This document shows positions 1 to 6,197 of a stretch of DNA of 6,370 bases, in pieces. The stretch comes from an uncultured Paraprevotella sp. GTDB lineage: Bacteria > Bacteroidota > Bacteroidia > Bacteroidales > Bacteroidaceae. How positions within the stretch are numbered: the stretch's first letter is position 1; every line of letters starts with the position of its first letter. The notes under the pieces were generated by a model. That model saw only the letters and a list, made by a program, of their open reading frames with translations, was not told where the DNA came from and searched no databases. The stretch spans positions 1 through 6,370 of the forward strand of contig CAJUDC010000132.1 in the NCBI GenBank assembly GCA_910584955.1, in the 5' to 3' direction. Position numbers and translations under genes: made by a program.

Positions 1-55
1 TGTTTGTCAAGGACTTGCATTTATAACAAGTAATTAAGCTGCGAATTTAAGGATT

Positions 56-2035
56 ATGGAAAAACACGAAAAAGAAATCGGATTACCCGAGAATGCTTTC
101 CGGGAATTACGGGAAGGAGAATCGTACAAACCCTTGATGCCGGACGCACAGCCCTGCAAGGAAGTGACGGTATGGTCGGTGACATGGGGATTGCTTATGG
201 CTGTTCTGTTTTCAGCCGCATCCGCCTATTTGGGATTGAAAGTAGGTCAAGTGTTCGAAGCGGCCATTCCCATAGCCATCATAGCCGTAGGCGTATCGGG
301 TGCCACGCGCCGCAAAGGCGCTTTAGGCGAAAACATCATCATACAAAGTATCGGTGCCTGTTCGGGCATGATCGTCGCCGGCGCCATATTCACCCTGCCC
401 GCCCTGTATATCCTACAGGCTAAATACCCGGAAATGACCGTCAACTTCCTGGAAGTTTTCATTGCATCCGTCCTGGGCGGTGTGTTAGGGATTCTGTTCC
501 TCATTCCGTTCCGCAAATATTTTGTGAAAGACATGCATGGCAAATATCCTTTTCCCGAGGCGACGGCATCGACCCAGGTACTGATTTCCGGTGAGAAAGG
601 AGGACAACAGGTCATTCCGCTTATGATAGCCGGTATTATCGGCGGATTATACGATTTTGTGATAGCTACATTCGGATGGTGGAACGAGAACTTCACTTCC
701 CGCTGTCTGGCATGGGGCGACATGCTTGCCGAGAAGACCAAACTGGTATTTAAGATGAATACCGGCGCTGCCGTATTGGGAATGGGATACATTATCGGCT
801 TCAGATATGCTTTGATCATCTGCTGCGGATCCATGTTGGTATGGTGGTTGATTATTCCGGGCATAGCTCTGTTCTTCGGTGATACGGTGGTCATGGAACG
901 GGGCGGCGAAGCCGTGGTTGCGTCTTCTGCCACAGCCGAACAGATTTTCTCGTACGCCAAGAGCATCGGTATCGGCGGTATTGCCATGGCCGGCATCATC
1001 GGTATCATCAAAAGCTGGGGCATCATACGCAGTGCCGTCGGTCTGGCCTCACAGGAATTAAGAGGCAAGAAAACGACAGTCAAGCATGCACCCCGCACAC
1101 AGACAGACATCCCCATGCGTATCATTGCCATCGGCTCTCTACTTACCATTGCCGCCATCTTCTTATTCTTCCACTTCGGTGTGATGCACGGCAACATCCT
1201 CTTCAGCATTGTCGGCGTTCTGTTGGTTGCCTTTATAGCTTTCCTGTTTACCACGGTAGCCGCCAACGCCATCGCCATTGTCGGCAGTAATCCCGTTTCC
1301 GGCATGACGCTTATGACACTTATCCTGGCCTCGGTCATCATGGTAGCCGTGGGTCTGAAAGGAACCGGCGGCATGGTGGCGGCCCTTATCATGGGTGGTG
1401 TGGTCTGTACGGCGCTTTCCAGTGCCGGCAGTTTTGTTACCGACCTCAAAATCGGATACTGGCTGGGCAGTACCCCTCAAAAACAGGAGACCTTCAAATT
1501 TCTGGGCATTCTGGTATCGGCGGCTACCGTTGCCGGCGTAATCATGATTCTTAACGAGACCTACGGTTTTACCAGCGGACAGCTGGCCGCCCCTCAAGCC
1601 AACGCCATGGCAGCCGTTATCGAACCTTTGATGAGCGGCGCCGGCGCCCCGTGGCTGTTATATGGCATTGGCGCGCTATTAGCCATTGTACTTACTTTCT
1701 TCAAGATTCCTGCATTGGCATTTGCCTTGGGCATGTTCATCCCCTTAGAATTGAACCTTCCCTTGTTGGTAGGCGGCGCCATCAACTGGTACGTAACCTC
1801 GCGCAGCTCAGATGCTTCGGTAAATGACGCACGGGGCGAACGAGGCACACTGCTGGCATCCGGTTTCATCGCCGGCGGCGCTCTGATGGGCGTGGTCAGC
1901 GCCGCCTTACGGTTCGGAGGAATTTCCTTCGACTATACCCGTTGGTGGAACCAGCCGGGCAGTGAACTGTTGTCATTAGGCATGTACATTCTGCTCATCC
2001 TCTTCCTCATAAAATACACTTTAAAACAGAAATAA
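56..2035 (+). CDS. OPT-superfamily oligopeptide/metal-chelate transporter
   Basis: Inner-membrane transporter of the OPT superfamily, a group that moves small peptides or peptide- and siderophore-like metal chelates, probably by proton symport. The substrate cannot be read from the sequence. The 659-residue protein is hydrophobic almost throughout, with about 14-16 likely membrane segments. Family marks: a soluble N-terminus with LPENAFRELREGE (residues 10-22), then SAYLGLKVG (56-64), GENIIIQSIG (91-100), a PFPEATA block (165-171, counterpart of the PEGTA motif), GSNPVSGMT (410-418), FIPLELNLPLLVGG (561-574) and a C-terminal RGERGTLLASGFIAGGALMG stretch (593-612). There is no cleavable signal peptide. 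Length fits the single-gene bacterial OPT type. The start is supported by AAGGA at 49-53, although the gap to ATG is short (2 bases). It has no functional tie to its neighbours: rpsP has its own promoter. Only 55 bases of upstream sequence are visible and no clear promoter is seen there. Family assignment is firm; substrate is unknown. Confidence 0.93.
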   Translation: MEKHEKEIGLPENAFRELREGESYKPLMPDAQPCKEVTVWSVTWGLLMAVLFSAASAYLGLKVGQVFEAAIPIAIIAVGVSGATRRKGALGENIIIQSIGACSGMIVAGAIFTLPALYILQAKYPEMTVNFLEVFIASVLGGVLGILFLIPFRKYFVKDMHGKYPFPEATASTQVLISGEKGGQQVIPLMIAGIIGGLYDFVIATFGWWNENFTSRCLAWGDMLAEKTKLVFKMNTGAAVLGMGYIIGFRYALIICCGSMLVWWLIIPGIALFFGDTVVMERGGEAVVASSATAEQIFSYAKSIGIGGIAMAGIIGIIKSWGIIRSAVGLASQELRGKKTTVKHAPRTQTDIPMRIIAIGSLLTIAAIFLFFHFGVMHGNILFSIVGVLLVAFIAFLFTTVAANAIAIVGSNPVSGMTLMTLILASVIMVAVGLKGTGGMVAALIMGGVVCTALSSAGSFVTDLKIGYWLGSTPQKQETFKFLGILVSAATVAGVIMILNETYGFTSGQLAAPQANAMAAVIEPLMSGAGAPWLLYGIGALLAIVLTFFKIPALAFALGMFIPLELNLPLLVGGAINWYVTSRSSDASVNDARGERGTLLASGFIAGGALMGVVSAALRFGGISFDYTRWWNQPGSELLSLGMYILLILFLIKYTLKQK

Positions 2036-2078
2036 GGCGATAAAAAACAAAACTGTTCGCAAAAACCGGGTTTTACCC

Positions 2079-2109
2079 TTTGGCATATCACGGAAAAAGC
2101 GTACCTTTG
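2079..2109 (+). promoter_or_regulatory. Bacteroidota-type promoter of rpsP
   Basis: A -33 element TTTG at 2079-2082 is followed after 19 bases by TACCTTTG at 2102-2109, matching the Bacteroidota housekeeping consensus TTTG / TAnnTTTG with the usual spacing. Transcription should begin a few bases downstream, around 2113-2117, giving a leader of about 45-50 bases before rpsP. This separates rpsP transcription from the transporter gene upstream. Confidence 0.8.
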
Positions 2110-2113
2110 CGCC

Positions 2114-2132
2114 GCCGCTACGAGATAGCGGC
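2114..2132 (+). other. Hairpin at the predicted 5' end of rpsP mRNA
   Basis: Perfect 7-bp inverted repeat: GCCGCTA (2114-2120) pairs with TAGCGGC (2126-2132) around a CGAGA loop. It begins where transcription is predicted to start, so it would cap the rpsP mRNA. The rest of the leader (2133-2162) is AT-rich with no Shine-Dalgarno sequence. It could stabilise the mRNA or be part of ribosomal-protein autoregulation. The structure is seen in the sequence; the role is inference. Confidence 0.5.
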
Positions 2133-2162
2133 ATATTTCAAACCTATAAAACATAAATATTT

Positions 2163-2708
2163 ATGGCAACTAAAATCAGATTACAGCGTCACGGCCGCAA
2201 GGGCTATGCTTTCTACAGCATTGTTATCGCTGACGTAAGAGCACCACGTGATGGTAAGTTTACAGAAAAAATCGGTACGTATAACCCGAATACGAATCCG
2301 GCCACTGTAGATTTGAAATTCGATCGTGCTTTGTATTGGGTGGAAGTCGGCGCACAGCCTACGGATACCGTACGCAACATTTTGTCAAAAGAGGGCGTCT
2401 ATTTGATGAAGCATCTGCGCGGCGGTGTAAAGAAGGGTGCATTTGACGAAGCTACCGCACAAGCCAAATTCGAAGCATGGAAAGCAGACAAGCAAAAGGG
2501 TATCGAGGCTTTCGAAGCCAAGCAAGCCGCCGACAAGAAAGCCGCTGAAGCAGCCCGCTTGGAAGCCGAGAAGAAAGTAAACGAAGAGATCGCTAAAAAA
2601 GTAGCAGAGAAGAAGGCTGCCGAAGCTGCCGCCAAGGCCGAAGCTGAAGCTGCCGAAACTGCGGATGCTGCCGTAGAGGGTGAAAACGAAACTCCTGCCG
2701 AAGCATAA
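2163..2708 (+). CDS. rpsP: 30S ribosomal protein S16 (bS16) with long C-terminal tail
   Basis: Structural protein of the small ribosomal subunit, binding 16S rRNA and needed for efficient 30S assembly. The N-terminal S16 fold covers about residues 1-85: MATKIRLQRHGRKGYAFYSI at the start, then VIADVRAPRDGKFTEKIGTYNP (21-42, quoted in part) and AQPTDTVRNILSKEGV (64-79). The protein is 181 residues, against about 80-90 for the E. coli form. The extra part is a linker with LRGGVKKGAFDEATAQAKFEAWK (85-107, central residues) and then a tail at about 108-181 made mostly of Ala, Lys and Glu, probably a long helix, ending in an acidic segment. Such extended S16 proteins are usual in Bacteroidota. ATG 2163 gives exactly the canonical N-terminus, although there is no Shine-Dalgarno sequence, which is common in this phylum. 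The gene looks monocistronic: own promoter, terminator right after, and no rimM-trmD-rplS following as in many other bacteria. Confidence 0.97.
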   Translation: MATKIRLQRHGRKGYAFYSIVIADVRAPRDGKFTEKIGTYNPNTNPATVDLKFDRALYWVEVGAQPTDTVRNILSKEGVYLMKHLRGGVKKGAFDEATAQAKFEAWKADKQKGIEAFEAKQAADKKAAEAARLEAEKKVNEEIAKKVAEKKAAEAAAKAEAEAAETADAAVEGENETPAEA

Positions 2709-2748
2709 ACAAGTATTTTATTTGCTTCTTTCAAACAAACATTTATGG

Positions 2749-2783
2749 AAGGCCGTACCGTGAGGTATGGCCTTTCCCTTTTT
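2749..2783 (+). terminator. Rho-independent terminator of rpsP
   Basis: AAGGCCGTACC (2749-2759) pairs with GGTATGGCCTT (2764-2774): 11 bp with one G-T wobble and a GTGA tetraloop. It is followed by TCCC and a T-run at 2779-2783. It lies about 40 bases after the rpsP stop and before the thiamin promoter, so it insulates the two units. Confidence 0.85.
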
Positions 2784-2836
2784 ATATTTCTCAAAAAAAA
2801 TCAGGCTTTTCCTACCCGTCTTATTACATTTTATCG

Positions 2837-2844
2837 TACCTTTG
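2837..2844 (+). promoter_or_regulatory. -7 element of the thiamin operon promoter
   Basis: TACCTTTG matches the Bacteroidota -7 consensus TAnnTTTG and sits in the same 12-base context (GTACCTTTGCGC, 2836-2847) as the rpsP promoter. Transcription would start near 2849-2852, exactly where the TPP aptamer begins. No convincing TTTG -33 element is found at the proper distance: the 19-base position holds ACCC, and the nearest T-rich stretch, TTTT at 2807-2810, is too far. The promoter is therefore probably weak or helped by another factor. Confidence 0.7.
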
Positions 2845-2851
2845 CGCAGAC

Positions 2852-2942
2852 AACAAAGGGGTGCCCCGCCTGCAACCGCAGGACCGGAGCTGAGATTATA
2901 CCCTGTGAACCTGATGCAGGTAATGCTGCCGAAGGGATTGTT
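2852..2942 (+). promoter_or_regulatory. TPP riboswitch aptamer (THI element)
   Basis: Full thiamin-pyrophosphate aptamer. P1: AACAA (2852-2856) with TTGTT (2938-2942). P2: GGGT (2859-2862) with ACCC (2900-2903). P3: 2863-2868 with 2885-2890, one C-A mismatch, capped by CCTGC (2869-2873) / GCAGG (2878-2882) around AACC. The invariant pyrimidine-binding CTGAGA is at 2890-2895. The pyrophosphate-side arm has ACCTGAT (2909-2915) and P5 GCAG (2916-2919) / CTGC (2926-2929) with the conserved GTAATG loop. The conserved 3' GAAGGGA is at 2931-2937. It lies just upstream of thiE-thiC-thi4, so it is expected to repress the operon when TPP is abundant. No terminator hairpin with a T-run follows, so control is probably translational (see the expression platform). 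Confidence 0.96.
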
Positions 2943-2970
2943 TTATACAAAGCAACATCACAGATTCTTC

Positions 2971-3015
2971 AGAAGGAAAGCCTCCTTTCGTTGTGCATGA
3001 CTCAAACGATAAGGA
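2971..3015 (+). promoter_or_regulatory. Predicted translational expression platform of the TPP riboswitch
   Basis: A stretch resembling the 16S anti-Shine-Dalgarno, CCTCCTTTC (2981-2989), can pair in several exclusive ways. OFF: TCCTTTCGTT (2983-2992) pairs with AACGA-T-AAGGA (3005-3015), 10 bp with one bulged T, hiding the AAGGA ribosome site of thiE. ON: TCCTTTCG (2983-2990) pairs instead with CGAAGGGA (2930-2937), the conserved 3' strand of the aptamer, 8 bp with one G-T. Local decoys AAGGA (2973-2977) / TCCTT (2983-2987) or GAAAG (2976-2980) / CTTTC (2985-2989) may also free the site. TPP binding would lock up 2930-2937 and favour OFF. The pairings are seen in the sequence; the switching is inferred, in analogy to the translational TPP switch of E. 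coli thiM. Confidence 0.65.
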
Positions 3016-3017
3016 CT

Positions 3018-3641
3018 ATGTTGAATCTGCAATTCATCACTCATTTCACCGACACTTATTCGTATGCGGACTCGGCCCGCATGGCACTGGAAGGCGGATG
3101 CCGCTGGATACAGCTCCGCATGAAAAACTCCACACTCCCGGAGTTGGAAAAGAACGCACGGGACATACAAGCGTTGTGCCGGGCCTACAAAGCCACCTTC
3201 ATTATCGACGACCACGTGGAACTGGCCCTGGCGCTGAAAGCCGACGGTGTCCATTTGGGTAAGAACGATATGCCCATAGCCCAGGCACGACGCATAATGG
3301 GGGAATCCTTTCTGATCGGCGGAACCGCCAATACCATCGAAGACATAAGAGCCCATTACCGTGACGGTGCCGATTATATCGGTTGCGGCCCCTACCGCTT
3401 CACCACCACCAAGCAGGGACTGGCCCCCTTATTGGGAATTTCCGGTTACCGGCATATCATCCAGACGATGCGGGAGGAACATATTTCTCTGCCTGTCATA
3501 GCCATCGGAGGCATTACCCGACACGATCTCCCCGCCTTGTTGGCTACGGGTATCAGCGGCATTGCCGTAAGCGGCTGCGTCCTTCAAGCCGAATCGCCGG
3601 TGGAGGAAATGCGCAGACTGCTGACCTATAAAGCACAATGA
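3018..3641 (+). CDS. thiE: Thiamin phosphate synthase ThiE
   Basis: Cytosolic TIM-barrel enzyme that joins HMP-pyrophosphate and thiazole phosphate (or its carboxylated form) to give thiamin phosphate. From this start it has 207 residues, normal for the family. Motifs in order: QLRMK (32-36, pyrophosphate binding), FIIDDHVELALAL (61-73) with the Asp pair, ADGVHLGKNDMP (75-86), IGGTANT (100-106), GCGPYRFTTTKQG (122-134, counterpart of GPxFxTxTK) and PVIAIGGI (159-166). The reading frame stays open back to 2745, but that part overlaps the rpsP terminator and the riboswitch. ATG 3018 is chosen because AAGGA (3011-3015) precedes it, the protein then starts at the first barrel strand (MLNLQFIT), and the leader hairpin hides exactly this site. 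ATG 2997 (7 residues longer) is possible but has no well-spaced ribosome site. First gene of the thiE-thiC-thi4 operon under the TPP riboswitch; the next gene starts 26 bases on. Confidence 0.94.
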   Translation: MLNLQFITHFTDTYSYADSARMALEGGCRWIQLRMKNSTLPELEKNARDIQALCRAYKATFIIDDHVELALALKADGVHLGKNDMPIAQARRIMGESFLIGGTANTIEDIRAHYRDGADYIGCGPYRFTTTKQGLAPLLGISGYRHIIQTMREEHISLPVIAIGGITRHDLPALLATGISGIAVSGCVLQAESPVEEMRRLLTYKAQ

Positions 3642-3667
3642 AACAACCATACATCAACCCATAACCT

Positions 3668-5392
3668 ATGAACGAACAGACAGCTATCACTTATCCCGGC
3701 TCGGAGAAAGTCTATATGGAAGGGAAAATCTTTCCCGACATACGTGTAGGCATGCGACGCATCCGGCAGAATCCGACGGTAATTGTCGAAAACGGAGAAA
3801 AGAGATACCGGGAGAATGCTCCGGTATATGTATACGACACAAGCGGAGCCTACAGCGATCCGAACGTACGGATCGACTTGAAAAAAGGATTGCCCCGTTT
3901 ACGCGAAGCATGGATACTGAAACGCGGAGGGGTGGAAAGACTGCGAGAGATAACTTCGGAATACGGACGTATGCGGCAAGCCGACAAAAGCCTGGATTCG
4001 TTACGTTTCGAACACATCACGCTCCCCTACCGGGCATTGCCGGGCAGGCAGATCTCACAGATGTACTACGCCAAACAGGGTATCATCACACCGGAAATGG
4101 AATATGTCGCCATCCGCGAGAACATGAATTGCGAAGCACTGGGCATACAATCGCCCATCACACCGGAGTTTGTACGCGACGAGATTGCGGCCGGCCGGGC
4201 CGTTTTACCGGCCAACATCAACCATCCCGAAGCGGAACCGATGATCATCGGCCGCAACTTTCTTGTAAAAATCAATACCAATATCGGAAATTCGGCCACC
4301 ACCTCAAGCATCAGCGAAGAAGTGGAGAAATGCGTATGGAGCTGCAAATGGGGAGGCGACACACTGATGGACCTGTCCACGGGAGACAATATACATGAAA
4401 CCCGCGAGTGGATCATCCGCAACTGTCCCGTACCTGTAGGTACCGTACCGATGTACCAGGCGATGGAAAAGGTCAACGGAAAGGCAGAGGATCTGACATG
4501 GGAACTTTTCCGCGACACGCTCATCGAACAATGCGAGCAAGGCGTTGATTACTTTACGATCCACTGCGGCATCCGCCTGAAAAACGTGCATTACGCCAAC
4601 GAACGGCTGTGCGGCATGGTGAGCCGGGGCGGAAGCATCATTTCCCAGTGGTGTACGTATCATCAGAAAGAAAGTTTCCTCTACGAGCATTTTGATGATA
4701 TATGTGATATTCTGGCACAATACGATGTGGCCGTCTCGCTGGGGGACGGACTGCGCCCCGGCGCCATCTTCGATGCCAACGACCGTGCCCAGTTTGCCGA
4801 GCTAGACACAATGGGCGAACTGGTTCAACGCGCATGGGCAAAAAACGTACAGGCCTTTATCGAAGGACCGGGCCACGTGCCCATGCACAAGATTCACGAG
4901 AACATGGAACGGCAGATAGAGAAATGCCATCATGCCCCGTTCTATACGCTAGGCCCTCTGGTGACCGATATAGCACCCGGATACGACCACATAACCAGCG
5001 CCATCGGGGCGGCCCAGATCGGATGGTACGGAACAGCCATGCTTTGCTACGTAACGCCCAAAGAACATCTGGGACTGCCCAACAAGGAAGATGTGCGCAA
5101 CGGAGTGGTCACTTATAAGATAGCGGCCCATGCCGCCGACATCGCCAAAGGGCATCCCGGGGCCACCGTGCGCGACAATGCCCTGAGCCTGGCTCGCTAT
5201 GAGTTCAGATGGAAAGATCAGTTCAATCTCAGCCTGGACCCCGAACGGGCATTGGAATATTACAAAGCCGGCAACCATTTCGACGGCAAATACTGCACCA
5301 TGTGCGGTCCCAACTTCTGCGCCATGCGCATCAGCCAACGCCTGCGCAACTGCGACTTTACACCGGAAACATCCGTTTCCGACAACGAATAA
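3668..5392 (+). CDS. thiC: Phosphomethylpyrimidine synthase ThiC (radical SAM)
   Basis: Radical S-adenosylmethionine enzyme that rearranges aminoimidazole ribotide (AIR) from purine synthesis into HMP-phosphate, the pyrimidine half of thiamin, in the cytosol. 574 residues, within the usual range. The N-terminal ThiC-associated region (about 11-85, with KVYMEGKIFPDIRVGMRRI, then YDTSGAYSDP) precedes the barrel core. Core motifs: ENMNCEALG (151-159), KINTNIGNS (201-209), IHCGIRL (298-304), SRGGSI (319-324), SLGDGLRPG (357-365), EGPGHVPMHKI (399-409), GPLVTDIAPGYDHITSAIGA (429-448) and YVTPKEHLGLP (461-471). The C-terminal [4Fe-4S] motif CX2CX4C is intact (C543, C546, C551 in YCTMCGPNFC). The cluster is oxygen-sensitive, consistent with an anaerobe. 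ATG 3668 gives the full N-terminus; there is no Shine-Dalgarno. It is the second gene of the TPP-controlled operon, 26 bases after thiE and 34 before thi4. No odd or missing residues were noticed. Confidence 0.98.
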   Translation: MNEQTAITYPGSEKVYMEGKIFPDIRVGMRRIRQNPTVIVENGEKRYRENAPVYVYDTSGAYSDPNVRIDLKKGLPRLREAWILKRGGVERLREITSEYGRMRQADKSLDSLRFEHITLPYRALPGRQISQMYYAKQGIITPEMEYVAIRENMNCEALGIQSPITPEFVRDEIAAGRAVLPANINHPEAEPMIIGRNFLVKINTNIGNSATTSSISEEVEKCVWSCKWGGDTLMDLSTGDNIHETREWIIRNCPVPVGTVPMYQAMEKVNGKAEDLTWELFRDTLIEQCEQGVDYFTIHCGIRLKNVHYANERLCGMVSRGGSIISQWCTYHQKESFLYEHFDDICDILAQYDVAVSLGDGLRPGAIFDANDRAQFAELDTMGELVQRAWAKNVQAFIEGPGHVPMHKIHENMERQIEKCHHAPFYTLGPLVTDIAPGYDHITSAIGAAQIGWYGTAMLCYVTPKEHLGLPNKEDVRNGVVTYKIAAHAADIAKGHPGATVRDNALSLARYEFRWKDQFNLSLDPERALEYYKAGNHFDGKYCTMCGPNFCAMRISQRLRNCDFTPETSVSDNE

Positions 5393-5426
5393 TCATCCTA
5401 TCAAAACCATTTTAATATCAAAAGCA

Positions 5427-6197
5427 ATGATTGAAACCAAAGTATCACAGGGCATTATCAGTACTTACTTCGAGAAAATGCAACGCAATCTCAATCTGGA
5501 TGCAGCTATCGTAGGCGGAGGTCCGTCGGGTATTGTTGCCGCATACTATCTGGCCAAAGCCGGTCTGAAAGTGGCACAGTTCGACCGCAAACTGTCTCCG
5601 GGAGGCGGCATGTGGGGCGGCGCCATGATGTTCAACCAGATTGTCGTGCAAGAAGAAGCCATGCACATCGTAAAGGATTTCGGTATCAACTACGCACCTT
5701 TCGACGAAGGCCTGTATGTGATGGACTCGGTGGAAAGCACATCGGCCCTGCTCTACCATGCCGTGCATGCCGGTGCCACCCTCTTCAACTGCTATTCCGT
5801 GGAAGATGTCATCTTTAAAAACGACGTGGTAAGCGGCGTTGTAGTCAACTGGACCCCGGTGCTTCGCGAAGGGTTGCATGTGGACCCGCTTAACATATTG
5901 GCCCGATGTGTGGTTGACGGTACCGGACACGACAGCGAGATGTGCCGCACCGTAGCCCGTAAAAACGGTATCCGGCTGGCCACGGAAACAGGCGCCGTCA
6001 TCGGCGAACGTTCTCTGGACGTCGTAGCCGGCGAAGACGAAGTGGTAAAAGGCACAAAGGAGATCTATCCGGGGCTGTACGTCTGCGGCATGGCGGCTTC
6101 GGCGGTATCCGGCACCCCGCGAATGGGACCGATCTTCGGCGGTATGCTGTTGAGCGGAAAAAAAGTGGCTGATCTGATCATCGAAAAATTGCAATAA
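5427..6197 (+). CDS. thi4: Thi4-family thiazole synthase, predicted sulfide-dependent (His type)
   Basis: Makes the adenylated carboxythiazole (ADT) half of thiamin from NAD, glycine and sulfur. 256 residues, the size of archaeal Thi4. A Rossmann fold opens with AIVGGGPSG (27-35, GxGxxG), then FDRKLSPGGGMWGGAMMFNQ (52-71, in part), NWTPVLREGLHVDPLNI (141-157), VVDGTGHDSE (162-171), GLYVCGMAA (216-224) and PRMGPIFGGMLLSGKKVADL (231-250). In the conserved DP context (D153-P154), residue 151 is His where yeast Thi4 has its sulfur-donating Cys. His-type prokaryotic Thi4s are known to use free sulfide with iron and to turn over many times, instead of being single-use. Some His-type archaeal relatives are named ribose-1,5-bisphosphate isomerase in databases, but the thiamin operon argues for thiazole synthesis. 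ATG 5427 gives an archaeal-like N-terminus; the open frame back to 5199 overlaps thiC and is not used. No Shine-Dalgarno. Last gene of the operon. Confidence 0.95.
   Translation: MIETKVSQGIISTYFEKMQRNLNLDAAIVGGGPSGIVAAYYLAKAGLKVAQFDRKLSPGGGMWGGAMMFNQIVVQEEAMHIVKDFGINYAPFDEGLYVMDSVESTSALLYHAVHAGATLFNCYSVEDVIFKNDVVSGVVVNWTPVLREGLHVDPLNILARCVVDGTGHDSEMCRTVARKNGIRLATETGAVIGERSLDVVAGEDEVVKGTKEIYPGLYVCGMAASAVSGTPRMGPIFGGMLLSGKKVADLIIEKLQ

Noticed and set aside
13..31. ACTTG/CAAGT inverted repeat upstream of the transporter gene
   Set aside because: 5 bp with a 9-base loop is expected by chance. No promoter pair with correct spacing was found in these 55 bases either.
247..1449. 400-codon open frame on the minus strand opposite the OPT transporter gene
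   Set aside because: Mirror frame of a GC-rich coding sequence: rich in Met, Pro and Ala with no recognisable domain, while the + strand protein shows clear OPT family motifs along its whole length.
2062..2074. Short AAAAC-CGG-GTTTT hairpin after the transporter gene as a terminator
   Set aside because: Only 5 bp, mostly A-T, with a 3-base loop and a short T-run that is part of the stem; too weak to call.
2399..2794. Minus-strand open frame opposite the rpsP tail, rich in Ala and Ser
   Set aside because: It is the complement of the Ala/Lys/Glu codon repeat of S16 and crosses the rpsP terminator; no domain is recognisable.
2745..2996. Upstream extension of the thiE frame, which would give a 298-residue protein
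   Set aside because: It would translate through the rpsP terminator, the promoter and the whole TPP aptamer. ThiE homologues begin at about the residue encoded at 3018.
3910..4398. Second-frame open reading frames within thiC on both strands
   Set aside because: Arg/His/Thr-rich shadow translations without motifs, fully inside a well-conserved ThiC sequence.
5199..5426. Upstream extension of the thi4 frame inside thiC
   Set aside because: It overlaps the conserved iron-sulfur C-terminus of ThiC in another frame and has low-complexity, unconserved composition; the Thi4 family begins near ATG 5427.
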